Below, one piece after another: positions 1 to 11,300 of a stretch of 64,000 bases of DNA (the first letter of the stretch is position 1; each line of letters begins with the position of its first letter). The DNA is from Owenia fusiformis. Its lineage: Eukaryota; Annelida; Polychaeta; Sabellida; Oweniidae. Below the pieces are notes generated by a model. It was given only the letters and a program-made list of their open reading frames with translations, did not search any database and was not told the DNA's origin. Location: positions 33,244,572 through 33,308,571 of the forward strand of contig CAIIXF020000012.1 in NCBI GenBank assembly GCA_903813345.2, given 5' to 3'. A program made the translations under genes and the position numbers.

Positions 1-303
1 ATCTCTCATTGGATTATTCCTTGTATTTGCTCTTATTTTGTGGGTATACGAGAGGCTTGTTTAAAAGGCTGCACAGTCCCCGGTCCATATGGACTTCCGA
101 TTATCGGAAATATTCACCAAATCACTGAAAAGCCTTTTCATTGCTTCAGAAATGACGAAAAACATGAGATGTCTACAGATTTAAACTTGCTATGAGGGAT
201 GTAGTGGTAGTTCACGGAGAAGCACTTTACGAAGTCGTCGTCACAAAGAGTGATGATTACGCCGGGCCGAGACCTCTTAACGTACGGTTTGGGTTACTAA
301 ATA
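1..303 (+). pseudogene. Cytochrome P450 pseudogene, N-terminal piece
   Basis: Degenerate start of a cytochrome P450 (microsomal haem monooxygenase). From base 2 there is a hydrophobic membrane-anchor-like stretch ending WVYERLV. A second frame from about base 70 gives VPGPYGLPIIGN, the proline-rich hinge typical of P450s. A third frame from base 186 gives RDVVVVHGEALYEVVVTKSDDYAGP, which fits the next conserved block. Two frame changes (about 62-75 and 160-186) and a stop at 62-64 break the reading frame. The third frame runs up to the transposon insertion at 304 and resumes in phase at 3690. Whether more exons lie upstream of the window cannot be seen. The P450 assignment is from family patterns; the breaks are read directly. 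Confidence 0.6.
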
Positions 304-3300
304 GAGAGGTTTCGCAAAACGTTTTTTAGCTCCACGGATCCGTATCCGTAACGTATTTATCAGATTAATGCGTAGTCAGTTCAATTTATACGTGAAATGA
401 TACGGAAAACACGAAAAATGAGGCTTTTGTACGTTGGTCATTTACGTATCCGATTTTACCCTTCGATTATATTGTTTTTAGTTCTAAAAATATCACTATA
501 TGAACAAGCACAGTGTGCTGTGTATAATTTGACTAAAATTTGGTGAATGAATTTGTTTATTGTTTGAAATAAATCGAGTTCTTCAAATGGTATGTTCAAT
601 TCATTTTACACTGTATGGAATGGTATTGCAATAATTACAGTGTACATGTTTCGCACAAACGTTTTAGCTACCCGTATCAAAATCCGTAACGCATCGATGG
701 AGTAAAAGTGTACTCAATACGTTTGTGATACCAACAGCAATACCGAAAGTACGTAAACTAACACTTTCTGTGCGTAGTTGTCTCCGTATCTATTTTGTCC
801 TTCAAATCTTGATTAAAGTTTCCCTAAATGTATAATTTTAGTAACACACATATGTTATCATGTGTGTCGTGCTAATTTTGATGAAGTAATTGCCTTATCT
901 GCCGATTAATTTGATTATAAGCGATGGGCCTGCACTTTTTACAAATAAAGCTTTAGTCACACTTGCTAATAGGCAGATGTAAGGTCTATCGTTTCTGGGG
1001 TCAATAGTAATACCGTAGTCAATTTCTTAGGGACATCAAACCAATGGTTATCAACTAGGCCACCTGAATATATATTTTATGCCTTGAGTCACGCTCCGAA
1101 TTCATATAGAGCAGGGTCTTGGGCTTAGTTTGAGTATAGTAGCTTTTTCCTGACCTCGACAATGAATGTTATATTGGGTCTAAAGATGGCGCCCCGCATC
1201 ACTCTTGCCCGTATCCAGCTTGTGGCAGGGGGGGGGGGGGTTGGCTTAAAACTCCCGAGAAGTGCTCAGTATGATGAAAAACTGAATGATTTTGAAATTT
1301 TTTTTTAGCCAGGTAACTTCTTCCCGTTGTATGACTTGAACACGCATCAAGTCATGCGATCTATGTCAAATAGTAAGCGGCCTCGTTTGGGGGTCCAGGG
1401 AGACTAGTGCCCTAAAGTTTAGTGCCCAAGCTTCCCCGAACCACCGTCAGTGATTATGTAACAGGTGGAGTATATTTCTTTGATCCTAGGATGATAATAT
1501 TGGCGTATCATTTCCTATTTTCATTTTTGTAAAGACAGGCCTGACATCCAGATCCTGTAACGGATCTTCTCTCTTACATATGAGTCACGGTAGGGGCCCC
1601 AGATGTTCCTAACTCTTGGGTAGTGGTCCATGATGTGTTCTTCATTAGCAGCCTTGTGATGATAGGGAGGGGGGGGTTGTAATTCAAGTACATATTCAGT
1701 AGATACCGGGTTGTCCCCGATTGTTTTGTGCGATTGTCTCCAGTTGGAATAACTTAGTTAAGTAAATCGGTATCAACGTTTCGTTGTGGTTTATTGGTTG
1801 TGCCTGATTGTGTTTTGATGGGTTGAAATTGGGTTTAAATCGATTGAGTATTTGACTAAGCCTGGTTGTGTAATGGTGGGTTAGTGTCAAGTAGGTATAG
1901 GTATTGCAGAAATGTGTTGTGTACGTTTGAGACTAGGTTCTCTTTTGATGGTTGTTAGTCTGGTGATTTAGTATCGGGTTGTGTCCCATTGTGTTATGTT
2001 AATCTTATAATGGGTTGTTTTCTCTTGTGAATATGTTCTGTAGGTTGGCTAGCTGGTTGTGGCTAGTCGGGTGAGGTATCTTGTTTTGTCTGCTTGTGTT
2101 GTGTGATTGGCGTTGTCTCCAATTGGGTTAAGTTAGTTGTGTATCTCGGTATTACAATTTTAATGTGTTTTTTTGCCTGTGCCTGATTTTGTTTTGATTT
2201 TTTGGTTTTGGGTTTTGAAAAATTGTGTTGTGTTACTTGAACAATGGGCTGTGTTTGCTTTTGTTGGTTTAACATTGGGTTGTGCCAAATTGTGTGGTGA
2301 TAATTTCACAGTTCGATGTGTTTTCATGGTTGTTAGTTTAGCTGTGTTTTATTGGTTGTGCCTGATTGTGTTTTTATTGTTTAGTGTTGGATTGTGAACA
2401 ATTGTGTTGAGTTAATTCAACAATTGGTTGTGTTTGTCTTTGTTGCCTTATTATTGGGTTGTGACATATTGTGTTAATCTGACAGTTGGTTGTGTTTTGG
2501 TGGTTGTAAGTCAGGTTGCGCCATGCTGGCTTTGGTGCTGGGTTATGCTATATTGCGTTCTGAGTATTTTGACACTGGGTTATGTTCTATTGTACTGTTG
2601 CATGATTGGTGATCTAGGTTGTGTTTTGTTGTAATAGGTTATATATTTCGAGTTGTGGGCTGTGTCCGATCAGGCTGTGGTGTTTATTGGGATAAGAAAC
2701 AAATGGCCGGTTTAGGGTATTATGTTGTTGGTTTATCAGTTGATTCTATGTAGACCCCAAAGGGGATATAGGGTATTATGATGGTGAGGTATTCAACTGG
2801 CATGGTAGGCGTTAGCTTCGCGTCGTTCTCTGATGAGCTGGTCCCCTGTTGTTCAATGAATTCAAGAAAAACAATGCTAATTTATCTTTTAACATAATTT
2901 ATTTTTTGTTGATTTCTCATACAAAACATACTTTTATTGCATAACTGATATATTTGTGTCGCTTTCTATGATCAAATATGTTACTTTGCTCCCCTCCTTA
3001 GTTTATATGAGGCATGGGTTTTCAACTAAAGCCCATGTATGAGGAAAGGGGGGTGGCTTATGTGAAAACGTATGGTTTCCGAATGCCTTGGGCAAGTCGC
3101 TATTTTTTTTATTTATTTGATCTTGAATTATTACCAAAATATACAGCTGCAAAAACATGAAAGTAAAGGTCCATGTGCAGTATGGCAAGTGATTTTAGAA
3201 ATGTTTACGCATTTTGTAATGCATCACTGCACGTCACTTAATGACCACTATTTCAGCCTATCTGTTTTCAAACCCTTAAATATTTCCAAAGGTATAATTT

Positions 3301-3687
3301 GACACTGAATTAGTCATTGTAAACCGAGAAATAATCTTTTCTGGCCTAAAGGATATTCTTCATTTTGAAATTGATGTCATGAAATTAATAAATGACACCT
3401 TAGGGATGAAAGGGTTAATGTCTATTTTTGCACTCACCAAAAATACTTAAATTGGAGTTGTGATTCTGAAAGCTGACACTCCCAATGGTGTTTTGAAATC
3501 TTAATGCAGATGAAGCCTTTTATTTGACCCTAGTTTTCACTTCTATTAAACACGGATTGAGATGCGTTTATAATTACGTACTTCAAAAAACGAACTGCGA
3601 AACGAAAATTATCGAAATACGTATCCGTAAACGTAACGAGATACGGATGCGGATACGTTTTAGCTAATTCGTTTTGCGAAACCTCTC
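304..3687. mobile_element. 3.4-kb DNA transposon inside P450 exon, TA duplications
   Basis: The ends are inverted repeats. The left begins GAGAGGTTTCGCAAAACG, the right ends with its exact reverse complement, and weaker similarity continues inward through CGTATCCG-like words. TA dinucleotides at 302-303 and 3688-3689 flank it, and removing the element with one TA rejoins the P450 reading frame. A partial extra copy of the terminal motif lies near 645-690. No transposase is readable, so it is non-autonomous or decayed. TA duplication points to the Tc1/mariner or a similar superfamily, but the assignment is open. Confidence 0.7.
1690..2700. repeat. G/T-rich degenerate tandem repeat
   Basis: About 1 kb in which the + strand is almost only G and T. 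It is built from variants of GGTTGTGTTTGATTGTGTT. A longer sub-unit recurs: the stretch around 1725-1830 resembles the one around 2112-2220, about 390 bases later. It lies inside the 304-3687 transposon. Open frames here are low-complexity by-products of the repeat and I do not call them genes. Confidence 0.65.
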
Positions 3688-3689
3688 TA

Positions 3690-3898
3690 ATGACTACCAA
3701 GACATAATAACTCGAACACCCGACGCGCAATGGAAAGATTACCGCAAGGATTACGACAATACGGAACTGGTGTTAATTGTATTGAGCAAATCAACATGGA
3801 AATTCAAGAAAGGTTTGATCGGCAAGAAGCGTTTGACCCGTATTGGAATATATATCTAACATTTGCGAATATTGCATTGACTTTGCCTGATATGTTTT
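3690..3898 (+). pseudogene. Cytochrome P450 pseudogene, second piece
   Basis: Continues the P450 fragment after the transposon. The first frame gives NDYQDIITRTPDAQWKDYRK, matching the region before the W-x-x-x-R motif of the P450 C helix. A frameshift near 3755-3765 moves the rest (TGVNCIEQINMEIQERF, then EAFDPYWNIYLTFANIAL) to another frame. With the breaks in the first piece, it cannot make a P450. No later P450 motifs (EXXR, haem loop) follow. Confidence 0.6.
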
Positions 3899-3970
3899 AA
3901 TAAGATACGTTAATATTTTAAGTCTGCGTCCTTTATTACATGTATTATAAACATGCAATCAAGCGATTTT

Positions 3971-4590
3971 TCACTACGTTCTCGAAAACGGGCTTCAAAT
4001 GTGTACGAACAGACTGGACGTACTTAGAACATGCTCAAAATATTCTCGTGGTCGATACGTTCTACAATTAGAACGAGTGACAACGTACTAACGACGAGCT
4101 GGACGTACTACGAACGGAACCGTCGTACTTCAATCCTACTAGGGGCGTTTTAACAACGAGTTTCACTGTCTGAAGACTTATTGAGAACGAGGTAGAACTA
4201 ATTGCAAACGGGTTTAAACTGATTAAGAACGTATTTAAGACTGCTTATGAACGAGTTAGCAAAAATATAGCTATCACACCAAACAAGTTGCCACTGTGTT
4301 CTTCAAAACTGGTTTTAAACTGTGTGTGAAAGGAATGAACGTAGCTGCAACCTTCTAAGGTCTATTTACAAACTTCATGAACGTTCTCAGACGGGAAGGT
4401 GATTTTAAAATTTTGAAATGATTCAAAATTCGATGGCGACCATACCGTTCTGTAATTAGATCGTGTGACAACGTACTTCAAACGAGATGACCTACTAGAC
4501 CAGGAACGTAATTGCCGTACTTCGACCCTACTAGGGACGAGTTAACGACCACAGCCAGACTTAGCCCGTTTTACGGATTTTTCGTAGGAC
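3971..4590 (+). repeat. AACG/CGTAC-rich dispersed repeat, copy 1
   Basis: Rich in short words such as AACGAG, CGTACT and GACGAG. It is similar over its whole length to the reverse complement of 6721-7403 plus 22563-22665. Shared landmarks include TAGCTATCACACCAAACAA, TAATCCTACTAGGGGCG-like blocks and CCAGACTTAGCCCGTTTTAC. The two copies face each other around the first two dioxygenase exons. No coding potential is visible. Confidence 0.7.
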
Positions 4591-5381
4591 TGGAAAGAAC
4601 GGTTGAGAACTAGTTTGATGTGATTGGGGCCTTACAAGACCGTCGTTACAAGACGACGCGATGAAGTTGTTCATTCAGGTTTATATTTGTTATAAATATA
4701 GACTTGATTGCGTTTCAGACCCATAGCCAGGATTTGCCAAGGGGTGGACTACTTTTTAAAAAATTCCAGGGGGAGTTCACTTTTGGCAATGTTAGTTCAA
4801 AAATGGCCAAAATAATTTAAAAAGTGCTCAGAATGGTGTAAAAATGCATTTTTGGTCACAGAGGGGGGTCGCTAGAACCATTTAATTTAACTGATCAAAT
4901 GAGATACGGGACAACGGACACTGTAATTACCATATGCCGTTGTCTTTCTAAATTACTCAAATTCAGATTCCGTTGTCATTGACGATATCGAAGACGCTAT
5001 ATTGTGGCGATTCACGACCCAATTTGATCGAAATTGGGATTTCATATGAACCATCATCACAAGAGCTTAATACATGCACAGAATTAGCGACGATAAAATT
5101 CCATGAAATGAGGACAAAGTGATTAAACAGTTGAAGCGACGTTATGTCCGTCATGTGTGACAACGGTATCTGACTTTACCGTTGTCAGGCTATTCCGGTG
5201 TGAGAGTGTCATGCTATGATTCTTGTTATTGCAAAAATAGGTTTCATTGAACGTTCATGTCACTTGTTAAAAAGGTTATGATAAAATTACAAGATTTTTT
5301 ATCTCCGAGATCACCTTGACATCATGTAAGTTTATTTCTACAAAAAGGCTCACGAGATATAATCATAAACACCTATAAACA
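4591..5381. other. Upstream region of the dioxygenase gene
   Basis: No gene seen. The octamer CCGTTGTC and its complement occur at least five times between about 4913 and 5187, partly in inverted orientation, suggesting a small decayed foldback. The last 100 bases before the ATG at 5382 should hold the dioxygenase 5' leader; I see no clear TATA box. Confidence 0.4.
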
Positions 5382-8300
5382 ATGGCAGGTGTACCTGTGA
5401 TAGACTTCCAAGTATATGGACTCGATGGAGCTACAGACATTGTACCAACTGATACAGATCTTAAAAAGGTTGCAGTGGAAATGTACGATGCACTAACAAA
5501 TGTGGGGTGTCTGTACATTAAGAATCATGGGATGTCACCTAAAATGGTAATATTTTCACGACATTGATAATTAGGTCACCTAAAATAATTAATCAGCTCA
5601 CGGAATATCGGAACATAGATCAATTAAATGGCCTATACCTTTGAATATTATTGACAGCTGCATTACACGCTCACAAATAGTTTAAGTCAGTAGGGTAAAT
5701 TGAGAATATATGACGAATAAAATGCACGATGGGGCCCTTGGACAGTACAATGTACGCGTGAGAAACAATGGTTTATAGGGCTTTGGAGGAATATAATAAT
5801 ATTAATATAATCATATTATATAATATAATAATAATGATATATGTTTTAATTCCAGGTGAAAAGACTTGAGGCTGCAGCTCTTCAATTCTTTAGCTTGCCT
5901 ATTGAAGAAAAGATGAAGTTCAAAGGAAATGCTATAACCCATGGTTACGTCCCAATGGGTGTAGAACGGTGAGATTTATAGGCCGCTCCTTTCATATATA
6001 TATATATATATAGGTTATTTCATGCTTGATTTTCAATATGAATTTTATCCAGGGCAATATGATATTGACCGAGGGAAATTTGATATTGACCGAACGAGCG
6101 TAGCGAGTGAGTGTCAATATGATATTTCTCGAGGTCAATGTCATATTTCCCGTGGAATAAAATTCATATTGAAAATCAAGCATGAAATAACCTTTTTATT
6201 CCATAATTTAATTTTTGAGAATTCAAGGAAAAAGAAATATTTAAGAAAATTAAAAAATTGAATTTTTTTTGAAAAAATGAGAAAATGATTCAAAATCAAT
6301 ATTTTTTTTAATAAATGAAAATCTTAATAAATAAAAATTTCTGAAAATTTTTCGAAAAATTGGTAAAAAATTGGAAAAATCAAATTTTTTTGAAAAAATT
6401 GGAGAAACTGATGTTTTGATTATTTTGAAAAAAATAGGGACAATATGATTTTTCGAGTATATATGATTTTTTTACAGGGACAATATGATTTTTCGAGTAT
6501 ATATGATTTTTTACAAGGACAATATGATTTTTCGAGTATATATGATTTTAAGAGGGATAATATGATTTTATTTCCCAGTGAAAACAGTAGTATTATGGAA
6601 TATAGGTTTTGAACACGATGTTTGGGTTCATAATCTCCGAACGTGCTTTTAAAGTTTCAGTGTAACCCCCCCCCCCCCCCTATCACACCCAAAATAGTTT
6701 TCAACAATTCTTTTCATTCCTACGAAAAGCCGTAAAACGGGCTAAGTCTGGCTTTAGTTGTGAAATATGTCTAAAATAACTACATGCAGCTACAGTCTTC
6801 AATACGTCCATCTCATTCGCAGTTCGTTCAGATCGCACCATGTCGATGTGTACACGTATTGCAATTGATATCCGATTGCAAAACGTCGTATAACGCGTCT
6901 CTAGTAGGGTAGAAGAACTGCAATTACGTTCCTGGTCTCGTAGGTCATCTCGTTTGAGGTACGTCGTCAGACGATCTGATAACAGAACGGCATGGTCGCC
7001 ACTGAAGTTTGAAATGATTCAAAATTCTAAAATCACATTTCCCGTCCAGGCAAGTCCATGAAGTTCATAAATAGACCGTAGAAAGTTGTAGTTACGTTCA
7101 TCCAGTTCGCACATAGTTCAAAACCAATTCGGTAACGTTTTAAAGAACGCAGTGACAATTTGTTTGGTGTGATAGCTATTTTTGTCAACAAACGGAACAG
7201 GTTGGTGTACTCACGACTGCAATTTACGCCTGACTGCACAACGTCGTAATACGCCCCTAGTAGGATTGAAGTACGACAGTTCAGTTCGTAGTGTTTCCCC
7301 AGTGCGTCCAGGTCGTATTAAGTACGTTTTCACTCGTTCTAATTGCAGAACGTGACGTCACCAGAAACGTCACCAGAAAATTTTGAGCATGCTTTAAATT
7401 TGGAGTAGTATGGGCTGCAACTTTCGACCTACAACCGGCACCGGCACTGTTCCACTTCCACGTTCCACTTCCACCGGAAGTGACGTCATAGGTCACATGT
7501 TACAGTTCCACCGGAAGTGAGGTCATGTGATAACATGGTTCACTTGGAGTGACATAACTGGTGAAAGGTTTCTGATAACTGATAATATAATCAAACAAAC
7601 ACTGTTACGGTAACCTGGTGACTATGTGATAAGCTATCTGTCTACTTCATGGGTGTTTCATTGTTACAGATAAAAGGTGGACATCAAACTGATAAAACAG
7701 TGAAAAAGATAACTGCACAACAATTTCAACCAATCACATGGCTGTAATATATCAATTTGACCAATTATATTTGACACATACTTCATAGGTTGTATAAGCT
7801 GTAGAACCATCATGCCACTTTATATCACTGGTCAAAGGTTACTGATAATTGGTGCAAGATCAAGGGTTTCTGATAACTGATAATATAATCAAACAAACAC
7901 TGTTACGGTAACCTGGTGACTATGTGATAAGCTATCTGTCTACTTCATGGATGTTTCATTGTTATAGGTCAAAGGTGAATAACAAACTGATAAAACAGTA
8001 AAAAAGATAACTGCAGAACCATTTCAACCAAACAGGTTTTAACTTACAGAATTATGTTAACCAATCAGAGTAGAGTATATTTTAACCAATCAGATTTCGA
8101 GATGCAGAATCATTTTAACCAATCAGGAAACAGTATGTATGGACTGTTTTAACCAATCGGGGACAGTATATTTTCATCCAATCAGATGTAAAAAAAATCA
8201 ACCAATCAGAGAAATGTTCCACCGATGTAACTGGTTCAAACCAGTTTTACAGATTTATAACAAGAAAGAGCAGTGTTTAAGTCATCATTCTGACAACAAC

Positions 8301-11300
8301 CATGGCAAAGCAAGGAACGAAGAGTCAACTCATTAAAACATTTGACCTAGGAGAAGAATTAAAGTTCAACATCAGAAAGAAAGGGAATGTATTTGGTGAA
8401 ATAACAAGACCAAGAAGAAATCAAGAAACCCAGGAGAAATATGAAGCAAGGACTTATGTTAGTTCACTGCTGTGGCAGAGTTTGAAAATGGAGTTTGTTC
8501 AAGTGCAGTTCTGGTTAACTCAAGAAAATTATAATGAAAAGAAACTTCTCACTGACAATGTATTGCTCGGATTGTCTTATTTCATGGATAAAGTATACAT
8601 TAGTCTGGAAGTAATCAATAAAGAAGGCGAGAAGAACTTGAAGAGATCCATCAACATTCCAGAGGGTGCTTGGCAGTCACTTGTTGTACAAGCAGCAGTC
8701 ATAGATGAACTGATGCCTCGTCCATGTAACAAGCGTAAAGCAGATAATGATACAGAGACAAAACCCATCAAACTGTTTAAACGTGTTGTAGAAAAAGAAG
8801 ACGGAAGTTTAGAAACTGGAAACTGGCAGAATATGCCCGAGAGAATCTTTCTAAAAGAAATGTTGAATGATGGGAAGAAAGGTATGTATATTTTACTTTC
8901 AATTTATTTAATTTAAGTGAATTTGCTACAGCTCTTTTCGAATGAAATAACAAAGCTTTTGATATGTTATTACAGCTAACCTCACCATGTCTCAGATGAA
9001 CTTCTCGAAACCAACTGTAAAAGATGTGATCCTCTATGTGATGACTTTTCTTATTCATCGTGAGATTCTTGAAGGGGTTAGTGATGTCTGCGAAGCCTGT
9101 GACATTCAAGATCCCTCCCAAGACCATCATGACTGTCTGACTCCTATGGAAGAGCATCTGTTTGCTTCATTCGAACCAGCTTTGGTCAAAGTCATGGAGA
9201 ATAGTTCTGAAGTGAAGCAATGTGTTTTTAAACTGACCAAGTTGTTCAAGCTACCAAGCATCAAGGACATTCAAAACTTGCAAGAAAACATTGATCAAGA
9301 AGCACTAAAGTCTTCTATAGCATGGCCTAATGAACACCAACAAGCAATCAATGACATTTTATCAGACTGATTTATCCTTAAAGTTTAAGACTTTGAATAT
9401 ACATCTATCATATAATTCAAATACCATCAATAACATCAGTAACATCAATAAATACAATATTTAATGTAAATATATTATAAATTCAATGTGAAATAAATTA
9501 TATAACCATGTTTTAAAATGATTGTTGTCTTTTATGTCATAACATAAATAGGTTACACTCTTCAAGTCAATACATTTATCAGTTAAACTAGCAAAGAGGT
9601 AGCAACATGAGTATGGAGCACTACATTTTCTTAGACAGTCAAGATTCTACAGAGTACTTTCCATTTAATACTGCAAACAGATTTACAGTAAAGCTACCTT
9701 CTTACTTAGCCTTCGAGGGAAATTGGAGTATAGGGTTAGTGGAAGTCAACACATCTTCTCTACAAAACAATGATATTAAATACCTGGACATATTTTGTGA
9801 TATCGTTAACGAAAGTATTTGTCATGGTAAAAAGCTACCTCTGCTGAGAAGAATCAATCCCCGTGAAGGATGGAAAATATTTAGTCCTATTATTTATTTT
9901 CCCCTTAATCGTTCAGAAGTGGATAGGATCTTAGTATATTTAAGAGGTAGTGACAATCAATCCGTAGCATTTGACAACAAGAGGCTGACTTGTACGTTAC
10001 ATTTTAAAAAGAATTGATGGAGTGGCAAGAATTGGTTGACAGTGTTACATCTGTGGAACAATATAAAACTTCCATAGACACCATGTTTGAAGATGGAATC
10101 ATCAACCGAGGCAGAATCTATATTATCATTCAGTTTACGATTGATATGTGTGTAAAAATTCCTGATAGTCAGAACTTGTTGCAGGAGATGTGTGTCAACA
10201 AAATTAACTCCCTGATAAATTCATCTATATAAATAGAAAGACAATACAATCGATTCATTTATGAAACTGCAACCGATGTGAACACATCATGCCTAAAATA
10301 GTGCCTTACGTAGAGGATCCACAAGTGTGGAAGAAGTTTATACGGGCCCAAGTAGAAGGCCGAGTCATCGATCATGCTGGATATGGTAAGCGAGGAAAAT
10401 TAAAGTGGATACCAGTGTCATCTGTTCGCGAAACGATCGTTCAACACATCAGTCCTACAGAAGCCGTGGTACAGAGAGCCAAAGCTGAAATAGAGAGACA
10501 GCAACAAGAGTCACGTGATCAGGAAACTCTGTATAAGCGTAAGAGAAAGTCAAAAACATCAGTTCCAAAGAAACCACCGAGCAAGAAACATAAAGGAGAG
10601 TTTAGAGCACAATACAAACAATGGACTCCTTCAAAATAGAAAACAGCGCAGATCTAGTGGCGGACAATCTTCAACTTTTCAAAACACCTCTTACTCAGAG
10701 CAGTGTGACTTCAGTCAACTTTGTGGAAATACGCCCAGTGAACCCATTGATCGATGGCAGCCCTGTGGAATTTGTCATACCAAACAACTCTTCTCAATAT
10801 GTAGACCTCAAGGGAACCAAACTGTATGTGAAAGCCAAAGTCACCAAAAATGATGGCACGGATCTGGATTTTTCAACGAATACCTCCAATGTAGCACCTG
10901 TGACTGGATGGTTACACGCTCTGTGGCAACAAGTCGAGCTACAATTGAACCAGCAGAACATAGCCTCGTCCATACAATTTTACCCTTACAAAGCACACAT
11001 CAAGGCACTTTTGAATTTTCCGCCAGAGGCCCATCACTCTCGCCTCAAGTCTCACTTTTTCTATATGGATGAACCCACTATTGCGAACTCGTTTTACATG
11101 GATAGTTGCAATGCGCAGTCAGGAAACAATAATGGTCTTAAAAGAAGATTTATCGAGACCCTTCAATCTGGTATCGTAGACATGCAAGGAAGAATGTTCG
11201 AGGATGTGTTTGACATGGATCGACTACTGTTAAATGGAGTGGAAATCAAAATCAAATTGACGCCCACCAGAGATGCATTCCAGCTCATGTCAGATGGAGA

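Larger units (their letters stand above)
7404..8343 (+). repeat. Left terminal inverted repeat of the Polinton
   Basis: About 940 bp, matching the reverse complement of 21624-22562. It starts AGTAGTATGGGCTGC and ends ACATTT, within codon 14 of the first gene. Inside are two direct copies of a block of about 165 bp (starting 7568 and 7866, offset 298). Differences from the right repeat include 7412 (G versus A), a T/G change near 7536, a CCAAT box at 8178 that reads GCAAT on the right, and an A-run next to it. Confidence 0.95.

Noticed and set aside
2173-2634. Hydrophobic, cysteine-rich open frames that look like membrane proteins
   Set aside because: They are produced by G/T-only repeat sequence, which encodes V, L, C, F and W in any frame.
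8302-8916. Unspliced 204-residue version of the first Polinton gene as the main product
   Set aside because: Strong GT-AG sites at 8882 and 8975 with matching phase join two open exons into 324 residues; the short form is at best a minor product.
10014-10019. TTG start for the small gene after the penton-like gene
   Set aside because: An ATG directly follows at 10017 and overlaps the upstream stop as TGATG, the more natural start.
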